64,000 nt of DNA from contig NZ_JAMTCT010000003.1 of assembly GCF_024171995.1 (NCBI RefSeq), forward strand, positions 186,001 through 250,000, written 5' to 3'. The position numbers and the translations under genes are program-made. The notes beneath the pieces were generated by a model. The model was not told the origin of the DNA. It ran no database searches and worked only from the letters and a program-made list of their open reading frames with translations. Shown here piece after piece: positions 52,965 through 60,257 of this stretch. Position 1 is the stretch's first letter, and the number at the start of each line of letters is the position of its first letter. Origin of the DNA: Promicromonospora umidemergens. Its GTDB lineage: Bacteria > Actinomycetota > Actinomycetes > Actinomycetales > Cellulomonadaceae.

Positions 52965-53492
52965 CTACGAGCGGTTCGTCGACGGGCTGACGACTGAAAC
53001 CGAGAGGTTCTGCGGAGCGGGCGGTTCCTTGATCATGAACGCCAGCTCGACATACCAGCCCTCACCCAGGTCGTCAGACTTCCTGAACCCGTGCTGGGCT
53101 TTCTCGACACCACCGCGAGGTTCATCAGCAGTCCATCCATCGTCTTCGAGAACCTTGGTCATTCGCTCGGCGGCTTGTTCCGGGGATATCTCGGCGTCGG
53201 GAGCAAGCTCGATATGGGCGTCCCACTGCCAGTACCGCCGACCGTTTGGGTCCTCGTCGTTAACTTCGGCGTTCTCCCACCGCAGTCCGCCACCGGCGAT
53301 GTCGTCCTGGTAGCGGTCGACGCCGTCGATCGTCGCGGTCAGTGCCTGCCCGACCTCTTCGGAACGCTCTTGAAGTTGCGTAACTGTCACGTCGCTCCTT
53401 GGGGTACATGCCGTGGTCAGGGTCATGGTCAGCGCGATAGGGCCCGCGAGGACAAGGCGCGACCGTCGCCTGCTCACGCGTGTCCTGTCCAC
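52965..53492 (-). CDS. Small lipoprotein, duplicated copy (A2)
   Basis: The 175-residue precursor has a basic N-terminus (SRRRSRLVLAG) and a hydrophobic stretch ending LTTAC. The mature domain includes NDEDPNGRRYWQWD and SPEQAAERMTKVLEDDGWTADEP, close to copy A1. The GTG at 53492 follows AGGA at the same distance as in A1. A longer in-frame start (ATG 53555, or fusion into the gene C remnant at 53684) is possible. The lipobox TTAC is slightly non-standard. Function unknown. Confidence 0.65.
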   Translation of the reverse strand: MDRTRVSRRRSRLVLAGPIALTMTLTTACTPRSDVTVTQLQERSEEVGQALTATIDGVDRYQDDIAGGGLRWENAEVNDEDPNGRRYWQWDAHIELAPDAEISPEQAAERMTKVLEDDGWTADEPRGGVEKAQHGFRKSDDLGEGWYVELAFMIKEPPAPQNLSVSVVSPSTNRS

Positions 53493-53566
53493 ATCCAAGC
53501 TTCCTGTGCGCGATGGCATCGGCCGGCTCCGTTTCCCTGTGTGATCACTCGACATCGAGATACTCG

Positions 53567-53722
53567 GCGATGCGGATGGCGAGGCCGACATCGACGTCGT
53601 CTCCGACGCAGCGGGCTCGACGGACGATCCCTGCTCAGCCGTGCAGGCAGTCAGACCTATCCCGAGGGAATGGGCGGCGCCCACGCGCAGTACGCGAGTG
53701 CGAATCGGGGAGTGCGAGACAC
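53567..53722 (-). pseudogene. Truncated, frameshifted remnant of lipoprotein gene C
   Basis: It matches the first 54 codons of gene C (52725-52886) including GIGLTAC and AEQGSSVEPAASETTS. The start codon is GTG instead of ATG, and one base is missing around codon 8, which shifts the frame. It ends abruptly at the duplication junction and runs on into the copied 3' tail of the DUF1023 gene. It was left behind by the tandem duplication. Confidence 0.8.
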
Positions 53723-53805
53723 CTGGGACTTCTCCTTGGAGACTCTCAGGGTTGAAGCACCACCACGCGGCCCACGCACGGGGTGCGACGCCGTTGTTGC
53801 GCGCA

Positions 53806-54333
53806 CTACGGACGGTTCGTAGAAGGACTGACGACAGTCACGAACAGGTTCTGAGGATCGGGCGGCGGGTCCTTCCAGTACGTGATCTCGACGGACCAGC
53901 CCTCACCCAAGTCGTCAGACTTGTGAAACCCGAGGCGGTCACTACCCGTATCTACCGCCGGCTCGCCAGCGGTCCACCCGTCCTCTTCCAGGACCTTGAT
54001 CATGCGCTCCGCAGCCTGTTCCGGAGTCAGCTCCGCATCGGCTGCGAGGACGATCGTCGCATCCCACTGCCAGTACCTCCTGCCGTTTGGGTCCTCGTCG
54101 TTGACTTCGGCGTTCTCCCAGCGCAGTCCGCCACCGGTGTGGTCGTCCTGGTAGCGGTCGACGCCGTCGATCGTCGCGGTCAGGGACTGCCCGATCTGTT
54201 CGGAGCGCTCCTGAAGTTGTGCAACTGTCACGTCGCTCCTTGGGGTACATGCCGTGGTGAGGGTCATGGTCAGCGCGATCAGGCCCGCCAGGACAAGGCG
54301 CGACCGTCGCCTGTTCGCGTGTGTCCGGTACAC
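53806..54333 (-). CDS. Small lipoprotein, original copy (A1)
   Basis: The 175-residue precursor resembles A2 along its full length: RRRSRLVLAG, LTTACTPRSDV, DGVDRYQDD, NDEDPNGRRYWQWD, and the C-terminal TVVSPSTNRP. The GTG at 54333 has AGGA 9 nt upstream. An in-frame ATG at 54396 would overlap the DUF1023 stop by 11 nt and would give a 196-residue form. It directly follows the hydrolase gene, so the two are in one operon. The domain is not recognised. Confidence 0.65.
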   Translation of the reverse strand: MYRTHANRRRSRLVLAGLIALTMTLTTACTPRSDVTVAQLQERSEQIGQSLTATIDGVDRYQDDHTGGGLRWENAEVNDEDPNGRRYWQWDATIVLAADAELTPEQAAERMIKVLEEDGWTAGEPAVDTGSDRLGFHKSDDLGEGWSVEITYWKDPPPDPQNLFVTVVSPSTNRP

Positions 54334-54385
54334 GTCCAAAGTTCCTGTGGGCGATGACATCGGCCAGCTCCGTTTCCCTGTGTGA

Positions 54386-56290
54386 TCACTCGACATCGAG
54401 GTACCTCGGCTCGTAGCCCTCGGCGTCGATCCCGTCGATGTTGTACAACTGTCCGCCCGTCACCAAGATCTCGTCGCCCGCGTATGCCTCGACGCGTGTG
54501 CCGGTGATGACACCGACGATGTTGTTGAACGAGGTCGAACCCTTGGTATAGACGCTGGAATGACTCTCGAAGACACCGGTGGACTCGATGTCGCCCTCGC
54601 TCCAGTTCGCGGCGTTGATATACCCGGTCTCCAGCCGAGTCACCTCAGGATCGCGCAACGCGGAGGCGCCGTGTCCAAGCTCGCCCGCGTCTGCACCCTG
54701 GATCAGGCCGACGACACTGTCGCGGCGGGCCATCTGTGTGTAGTGCGGCACGTCCTTGGTGTACGGGAAGTCCTGCACCGAGGTGTTGTCGTTACCCAGC
54801 CCTGCACCAGCGACATACATGACGCGGTCCACCCTTAGCCCCTCGCTCTCGGCGATGCCGAGCGCGGCGCTCCCGTAGGAGTGCGCCTCGGCCGTCAGCG
54901 TCGAGTCCGGGTGCACATCGATCGCGTGGATGAAGTCACGAAGCTTGGGCCCCAGGTCACGCGAGTAGCTCGCGCTCGCCGCCTCCGGGATGTTCTGGGG
55001 GAACTCGCCACCGGCCCACGCGAATACCGCTGTCGATCCGGCACTCTTGATGCGGTTCGCCGCGTCGTACAGGTTGTATACGTCGGTGTCGATCTCGTTG
55101 AAGTCGTCCATCCGCGTCGTAGTTCCCGGGACATGGACGGCCACGTTGTCCACCCAGTCCGGCACATCGCCGGCCTCGTCGTACGGGCCGCGATAGGTCG
55201 CGATGCTTGATCTGTTCGGGTCGAACGCCACCAGTTCTACGGTCGTGCGCGGAGGACTGACGGGCAACCCGTGTCTGTCGTATTGCTCCTGCGCCTTGTC
55301 CAGACCCCGATACTGCTCGTAGGAGTCGATCGCAGCCTGCAGCCGGTCGAGCTCCATCGCCAGCCTCAGGTCCGGCACGTACTGCCTACGTGCGCTGCTG
55401 AACCGGCTCGCCATGGCGGCCATCCGCAGCTCCTCTTCAATCCGCGCCTTCTCGGCTTCCAGCCGGTCGATCTCGGTCGCGAGGTTGATCCGGTTGGCGT
55501 CGGCACGGAACTTGACCGGGACCCCGTTCAGATTTCCGATCACCATCGGCATGGCGGCTACCAACGCTGTTCGTTGCTCCGGGGTCAGGGTGTCCCACCA
55601 CTCCCGCACCTCCGACGCCAACCCGTCCAGGATCGTCTTCGTCGGCGCGAACTCGGCCACGCTCGGCGGGCCCACCGGCGACCACGCACCGGTCGAGGAG
55701 AACAGACCCGTGCGCCCCGTCAAGGCCGGGCCCAGACCCCTGGCGACCGGCACGATCTGCTCGTCCAGTGCCTTGATCCGGTCCGCGCACCGTTGCTCGG
55801 CCTCAAGGAGCACTGCGAACACCTGCTGAGCCCGGACGATCAGGTCCTGGTTCTGGTCGACCGTGTCCAGTTCCTGCAGCAGCATGGTGGCCACCCCGCC
55901 CGGGTTCGCGGCCCGTACCCGTGCCAGGAACGCGCCCGCTTCCACCTCAAGGTTCGCCAGCCGCTGCTTGACCACACCGACCTCGTCGACGTAGTCGTCC
56001 AGATACCGGGCCGCGTCCGAGAACTTCTCCTGCTCCCGCGACGCCGCACCGAGCGCAGGGTCCATCGCGCGATACAGGTCATCGGCCTCAGGAGCCTGGT
56101 AGTACTCAGGCAACCGGGACCACGCCGAGTGGACGTCCTGAACACTCTCCGCGGCCTGCTGCCCCATGGTCCGGGAGACCCGAGCCTGCTCCTGCGCCCA
56201 CTCCAACCCCAGAGCGTCGGACCGCTGCGGGAACACCGAGGGGTCGATCAACCCGCCAGCATCGGTCACGCGCACGTAAACCGCCACCAC
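54386..56290 (-). CDS. WXG-like/DUF1023 alpha-beta hydrolase
   Basis: The 634-residue protein has a long helical N-terminal half with an ESX-like W-x-x-L segment (HSAWSRLPEYY, about 54-64) and coiled-coil-like stretches to about 340. The linker motif REWWDTLTPEQRTALVAAMP is followed by IGNLNGVPVKFRADANRINL (229-270). A DUF1023 alpha/beta hydrolase domain (about 350-600) contains AHSYGSAAL with the probable nucleophile S471. No signal peptide is visible. ESX-type export or a cytoplasmic role are both possible. The GTG at 56290 has AAGGGG upstream. Its 3' end is the source of the duplication that follows. Confidence 0.8.
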   Translation of the reverse strand: MVAVYVRVTDAGGLIDPSVFPQRSDALGLEWAQEQARVSRTMGQQAAESVQDVHSAWSRLPEYYQAPEADDLYRAMDPALGAASREQEKFSDAARYLDDYVDEVGVVKQRLANLEVEAGAFLARVRAANPGGVATMLLQELDTVDQNQDLIVRAQQVFAVLLEAEQRCADRIKALDEQIVPVARGLGPALTGRTGLFSSTGAWSPVGPPSVAEFAPTKTILDGLASEVREWWDTLTPEQRTALVAAMPMVIGNLNGVPVKFRADANRINLATEIDRLEAEKARIEEELRMAAMASRFSSARRQYVPDLRLAMELDRLQAAIDSYEQYRGLDKAQEQYDRHGLPVSPPRTTVELVAFDPNRSSIATYRGPYDEAGDVPDWVDNVAVHVPGTTTRMDDFNEIDTDVYNLYDAANRIKSAGSTAVFAWAGGEFPQNIPEAASASYSRDLGPKLRDFIHAIDVHPDSTLTAEAHSYGSAALGIAESEGLRVDRVMYVAGAGLGNDNTSVQDFPYTKDVPHYTQMARRDSVVGLIQGADAGELGHGASALRDPEVTRLETGYINAANWSEGDIESTGVFESHSSVYTKGSTSFNNIVGVITGTRVEAYAGDEILVTGGQLYNIDGIDAEGYEPRYLDVE

Positions 56291-56540
56291 CTGATCCCCT
56301 TGTCCACGCCGGCCGCTGACGCCGGAGCCTACCCACCGGGATCCGGCGTGTACACGAATTGCATTCGGTGATCCCCCTCGCCCCTGGCCCGTGCGCCGTC
56401 AACCACGCGGACGGCGCGGGGGGCGGCGTGCCGCCGGTTTCGGCCGGACGTCTGACGAACTCACCGACTCCGGTCGGTTCCGGGGCTGCCGGAGACATAT
56501 GCACCGAAGATGCCGATCTGCACCGCTACGATCATGCGCC

Positions 56541-57242
56541 ATGAAGCATGCCCGCAATGCCGGCCCCGACCTCGCGTTCCGGCTCACCCGCCGCGTGGTC
56601 ACGGCCGTCGCCGACGACATGTCGACGACGCAGCGCGTCGGGGCCGGCGCGGTAGCGGCGCTCGTCGCGATCTCCCCGTTCGGAGCGTGGAGCGAGGTAG
56701 AGGTACAAGCCGACCCGCTGACAGGCGGCGTGCCCGTCGAGGTGGGGCCGTTCGAGGTGACCGTCGAGAAGGCCGCTACCGCCGACGAGCTCGGTCACCT
56801 CGTGCCGCAGCCGGGCAACCACATGCTCGCCGTCGTCGCCGACGTCACCAACACGGGCGACGTCCCCGAGTACGGCGTCACGCTCAGCAGCGCCATCCCG
56901 GCCCCGCAGGACGCCGGGATCGTGCCGGAGGAACCCGGGAAGCCCAAGCTCCCGTCCGCGACGATCATCAACATCGAGGACGGCACCAGCATCAGCATCC
57001 TCAACCCGGGCGTGACGCACCGGGTCGCGCTGATCTGGGAGCAGAGCGGCGAGTGGTCGGGCACGGAGCTGCCGCTCGAGGTGGTGGAGCTGGAGTGGGT
57101 CGAGGAGGACCCGCTAGGTCTGGACGACGGGCACTGGTTCGCGAACGAGATCGCCTTCCAGGGGGAGATCCCGGTCAAGCCCGCCGCACCGGAGGCGAGC
57201 GCCGGCGAGCAGGGCGCGAGCACCGAGGCGGAACAGCAGTGA
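56541..57242 (+). CDS. Membrane-anchored beta-domain protein 1
   Basis: Not recognised by name. The 233-residue protein has one helix near 30-50 (VGAGAVAALVAISPFGAW). An outside domain contains VEVGPFEVTVEKA and NHMLAVVADVTNTGDVPEYGVTL, the strand pattern of DUF4352/Ig-like domains that are common on actinobacterial surfaces. Its stop overlaps the next start (GTGA). It opens a three-gene coupled run. Confidence 0.65.
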   Translation: MKHARNAGPDLAFRLTRRVVTAVADDMSTTQRVGAGAVAALVAISPFGAWSEVEVQADPLTGGVPVEVGPFEVTVEKAATADELGHLVPQPGNHMLAVVADVTNTGDVPEYGVTLSSAIPAPQDAGIVPEEPGKPKLPSATIINIEDGTSISILNPGVTHRVALIWEQSGEWSGTELPLEVVELEWVEEDPLGLDDGHWFANEIAFQGEIPVKPAAPEASAGEQGASTEAEQQ

Positions 57243-57859
57243 GGCACGGGCGGCGCCGGATCACCTGGAAGGGCACCGCGCTCGTCGTCGGCGCGGTGAC
57301 GGCGGGGTGCGCCCTCGTGACGTATCTGCCGCAGGACGACGCCGTGGACGCGCCGTTCATCGTCGAGGGCGAGGTCGGACAGCCGCTCGACCTCACGTAC
57401 GCCGAGCTGACCGTGACCGAGGTGCGGGTCGCCGACGTCCTGACGAGCCCCGCCGAGGCAGCGGCCGCAGCAGGCACGTTCCTCGTGGTGGACGCGACCT
57501 GGCGCGCCACGCAGGGCGAGACGACGTTCAGCGGGGCCGAGGTCACCGACGAGCAGGGACGCAGGTTCTGGCCGAGCTCGCGAGGCGGCTGCTCGACGTC
57601 GGCCAGCGCCCAGCCGGGCTACGCCTGGCGCACCACGTACTGCTTCGACGTGCCGCGGGACGCGCTGGAGGGAGCGACCGTGCGCCTCGCCCGCGGCGAC
57701 CAGACCGAGGAGCACGGCGGTCAGCGGCGCGACGCCGTCGCCGTGGTGGACCTCGGCATCACGGCGAGCGAGGCCGACGCACTGTGGAAGGCGGCGGAGA
57801 CCGTGTCGCCCGAGGCTCCGGGTTATCCCCCGGCGAGCGCAGGAGGTAGCGAGGGATGA
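57239..57859 (+). CDS. Membrane-anchored beta-domain protein 2
   Basis: The 206-residue protein has an N-terminal helix (TALVVGAVTAGCALVTYL). The outside domain LDLTYAELTVTEVRVAD, then GTFLVVDATWRATQGETTFSGAEVTDEQGRRFWP, matches the DUF4352-like pattern of the first gene. Two cysteines (GGCSTS and TYCFDV) may form a disulfide. The GTG start and the stop overlap both neighbours by 4 nt, so synthesis of the three proteins is tied together. Confidence 0.65.
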   Translation: MRHGRRRITWKGTALVVGAVTAGCALVTYLPQDDAVDAPFIVEGEVGQPLDLTYAELTVTEVRVADVLTSPAEAAAAAGTFLVVDATWRATQGETTFSGAEVTDEQGRRFWPSSRGGCSTSASAQPGYAWRTTYCFDVPRDALEGATVRLARGDQTEEHGGQRRDAVAVVDLGITASEADALWKAAETVSPEAPGYPPASAGGSEG

Positions 57860-58578
57860 CGACGCTGGTGACCCCGGCGGTGCCCGGGCCAGGCCGAGGA
57901 ACACCGCCCGGAGCGGCGCCGAGCCTGCAACCGGGGATGCTCCCGGGCAGTGTCCCGCCCGACCTCCCTGCCCCCGCTCGGCGCAGGGGCTGGTGGCGGC
58001 GGAACATCGTCTGGCTGGTGCTGCTTCCGATAGCGGTCGCGGCGGCCGCGGGGGCGTCGTCGTTCCGGGTGTGGGCGTACTGGTGGCCGGTCGGCCTGCA
58101 CCACGAGGTGGACCGCGTCTCCGTCGGCGAGCCCGCGCACATGGCCGCCGAGTACTACGACCTCGGGCTCAGCGTGCCGGAGCGGGCGAACACCACGGTG
58201 CTCCGGGAGATCGACGCGACGGTGACGGGCATCGAACAGGTGGAGCGGTTGCCGCCGCCCCTCTACAGCGACCCTGTCGCGATCCCCGACGGGTCGGTCG
58301 CGTACGAGGTGCAGGTGCACTTCGCGGCAGAGCCGCAGACCGACGTCGCGCTGTGCCAGATCATCCTCGTGGCCGAGGACGGCGCGCGGTACGGGGAGTC
58401 GAACACGGACTTGCTGGGCGGACCCAACCGCTGCCTGCCACCAGACGCGGAGGGTTCCCTCAGCGAGCAGCCCGAGTGGGACGTCTCGTCGTTCCTCCTC
58501 GCCGATCCCGACGCGGAGATCACCCAGGTGCGACTGGGGTTCGGCGGGCCCGAGTACGTGACGGTCGACCTGCCGTAG
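57856..58578 (+). CDS. Membrane-anchored beta-domain protein 3
   Basis: The 240-residue protein has a Pro/Gly-rich cytoplasmic tail and one helix (NIVWLVLLPIAVAAAAGASSF) near 50-70. The outside domain carries VAYEVQVHFAAEPQTDVALCQIILVAEDGARYG. It follows gene 2 with an ATGA overlap. Its last 59 nt overlap the end of a convergent membrane-protein gene, which is unusual. Function unknown. Confidence 0.65.
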   Translation: MTTLVTPAVPGPGRGTPPGAAPSLQPGMLPGSVPPDLPAPARRRGWWRRNIVWLVLLPIAVAAAAGASSFRVWAYWWPVGLHHEVDRVSVGEPAHMAAEYYDLGLSVPERANTTVLREIDATVTGIEQVERLPPPLYSDPVAIPDGSVAYEVQVHFAAEPQTDVALCQIILVAEDGARYGESNTDLLGGPNRCLPPDAEGSLSEQPEWDVSSFLLADPDAEITQVRLGFGGPEYVTVDLP

Positions 58579-59842
58579 CGGCGTCGTCCTCGCGCACCAC
58601 GAGGCCGCGCTCGACCAGCACCTCGACGGTCGCGGCGATCAGCGCGGCGGCCAGCGCCAGGGAGAGCGCGAGGCCGGCCGCCGACTCCATGGTGCTGAAG
58701 GCCAGCCAGGTGTTGGTCTCGACAGGTCCGGTCACGGCACGCACGAGCCAGCCGACGCCCTGAGGCGCCCGCATGACGACGAGGTAGCCCAGGCAGAAGA
58801 CGAGCATGGGGCCGAGCCCGCCGTCGACGATCATCTTCAGGCCGTTCCACAGGGCGGAGAAGCGGGCCCGCAGGTCGTCGGTGAGGGACTCGAGGATCGC
58901 GCGCAGCCCGCCCGGGAGCCAGGTCATGCGGTCGAGCCAGCGGTGCTCGGTCGACGGCGGCTCCATCAGCCGGTGCCCCAGCACGACGGCACCGATCGCG
59001 AGCCACGCCAGAGGTGCGACGAGGACGACATCGAGCGACTCGACGACTGTCACCGCCCCCTCGGCGAGGAAGACGACGGCCTCGCTGCCCGACTCCCCCA
59101 CGGTCTCCTGCGCGGCTCCGACGGTACCGACGGCGGCGGACACGAGCTGCCGGTCCGTCGCGACATCCCACAGGCCGAGCTCGATGGCTTCGATCTGGCC
59201 CGCCACCTGGCTGGTCCAGTAGATCTCGAGGCATCCGCCGAGCACCGCGATACCGAGAAAGTGGAGCTTGCCCTCGAGTCTGCCGAGCAGCCAGCGCAGC
59301 AGGAACGCGCCCACCACGATGGCGATGAGCGTCCAGCCCGACCAGACGCCGAGCCGGGAGGTCCAGTCGAGACCGCCCGGGCTGAACAGGTCGTTGAACA
59401 GCTCGTCGGCGGAGGCCTCGTTGATGAACCGGTCCCGGTCGGCGTCCATCAGACCCTCGACCTCGTAGACCAGGAGGAACGGCACCAGCACGGACAGTGC
59501 GACGTCGATGAGGCGCCGCTCGCGCCGCTCCGACGGCATGATCGGGACACCGTGGGTGGGAAGCATGCCGGGGACCAGGCCAGCGGCCCCCGTGGCCGGA
59601 AGGGGCCGCGGACTCAGGTGGGGCAGGGACTGGCGACAGACCCACAGCATTCCGATGACCGGCATCAGGTACCCGAGCGGGCTGACGATCAGCAGGAGCT
59701 GCGCCACGAACGAGTTCCACTGGCTCAGCTCGACGGCGCCCCACATCGCGCCGTTCCGCACGGCGACGCCGAGCAGCCCCAGCGTCAGGAGCGCGGGCCA
59801 GTGCGCCACGAACAGCCGGCCGGCGGAAACCAGGATCCTCAT
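58520..59842 (-). CDS. Uncharacterised polytopic membrane protein
   Basis: The 440-residue protein has about nine hydrophobic segments, beginning VSAGRLFVAHWPALLTLGLLGVAV, with several more between 40 and 420. The pattern is seen in actinobacterial membrane proteins without known role. The last segments read LALSLALAAALIAATVEVLVERGLV. The start at 59842 (MRILVSAG) is the ATG nearest the first helix. Its 3' end overlaps the convergent beta-domain gene. The next gene upstream on the same strand is pcrA, with a 15-bp-box array in between. Confidence 0.6.
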   Translation of the reverse strand: MRILVSAGRLFVAHWPALLTLGLLGVAVRNGAMWGAVELSQWNSFVAQLLLIVSPLGYLMPVIGMLWVCRQSLPHLSPRPLPATGAAGLVPGMLPTHGVPIMPSERRERRLIDVALSVLVPFLLVYEVEGLMDADRDRFINEASADELFNDLFSPGGLDWTSRLGVWSGWTLIAIVVGAFLLRWLLGRLEGKLHFLGIAVLGGCLEIYWTSQVAGQIEAIELGLWDVATDRQLVSAAVGTVGAAQETVGESGSEAVVFLAEGAVTVVESLDVVLVAPLAWLAIGAVVLGHRLMEPPSTEHRWLDRMTWLPGGLRAILESLTDDLRARFSALWNGLKMIVDGGLGPMLVFCLGYLVVMRAPQGVGWLVRAVTGPVETNTWLAFSTMESAAGLALSLALAAALIAATVEVLVERGLVVREDDAATAGRPSRTRARRTPVAPG

Positions 59843-59923
59843 GTCGACACATAGTGGCCTAAAGCGGGCGGTATGCGCCAAGCCTGGTCATGCGCGCGGG
59901 TTGGTCGGGTGCCACCGGGCCCG

Positions 59924-60196
59924 CCGAACCGCAAACTACGCGTCATCTGACCCGTCGATCCGCAACCTGCACGTCCATGGGGCGTCCCGGCGGCGCCGAA
60001 CCGCAACCTACGCGTCATCTGACCCGCCGATCCGCAACCTGCACGTCCATCGGGCGTCTGAAGGACCCACAGGTTGCGATTCGGCCAGCTATGTACGAGC
60101 AACTTGCGGTTCGGCCCACGAAGCACGAGCAGACCACGAGCAACTTGCGGTTCGGCCCACGAAGCACGAGCACGCCACGAGCAACTTGCGGTTCGG
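59924..60196. repeat. Array of eight 15-bp boxes in two opposed sets
   Basis: Forward boxes of the CCGAACCGCAACCTG type start at 59924, 59955, 59996 and 60027 (spacing 31, 41, 31). They form a 63-bp unit repeated twice with three mismatches, period 72. Reverse boxes (CAACTTGCGGTTCGG type) start at 60070, 60100, 60141 and 60182 (spacing 30, 41, 41). The whole spacer between pcrA and the membrane-protein gene (415 bp) contains no other feature I can see. Confidence 0.85.
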
Positions 60197-60257
60197 CGTC
60201 GTAGGTGGCGCAGACCGCGGGCCCCCTCCGGACAGGAGCCGCGCGCGCTCGGGGCCG

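Larger units (their letters stand above)
52725..54402. repeat. Tandem duplication of about 840 bp
   Basis: Copy 1 (about 53565-54402) and copy 2 (about 52725-53564) each hold the last codons of the DUF1023 gene, one small lipoprotein gene, the spacer and the first about 54 codons of gene C. Equivalent points are 841 bp apart (stops 53806/52965; GTG starts 54333/53492) or 836 bp apart (gene C starts 53722/52886). The junction near 53564 still reads EYLDVE-stop from the hydrolase gene. Confidence 0.85.

Noticed and set aside
53555-53684. Longer fusion gene joining the gene C signal peptide to lipoprotein A2
   Set aside because: The frame is open from a GTG at 53684, but the sequence is explained by the broken gene C copy. 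The 53492 start matches A1 in position and ribosome site. Not fully excluded.
59924-60196. CRISPR array
   Set aside because: Repeats are 15 bp in both orientations with repeated, not unique, spacers, and no cas genes are near.
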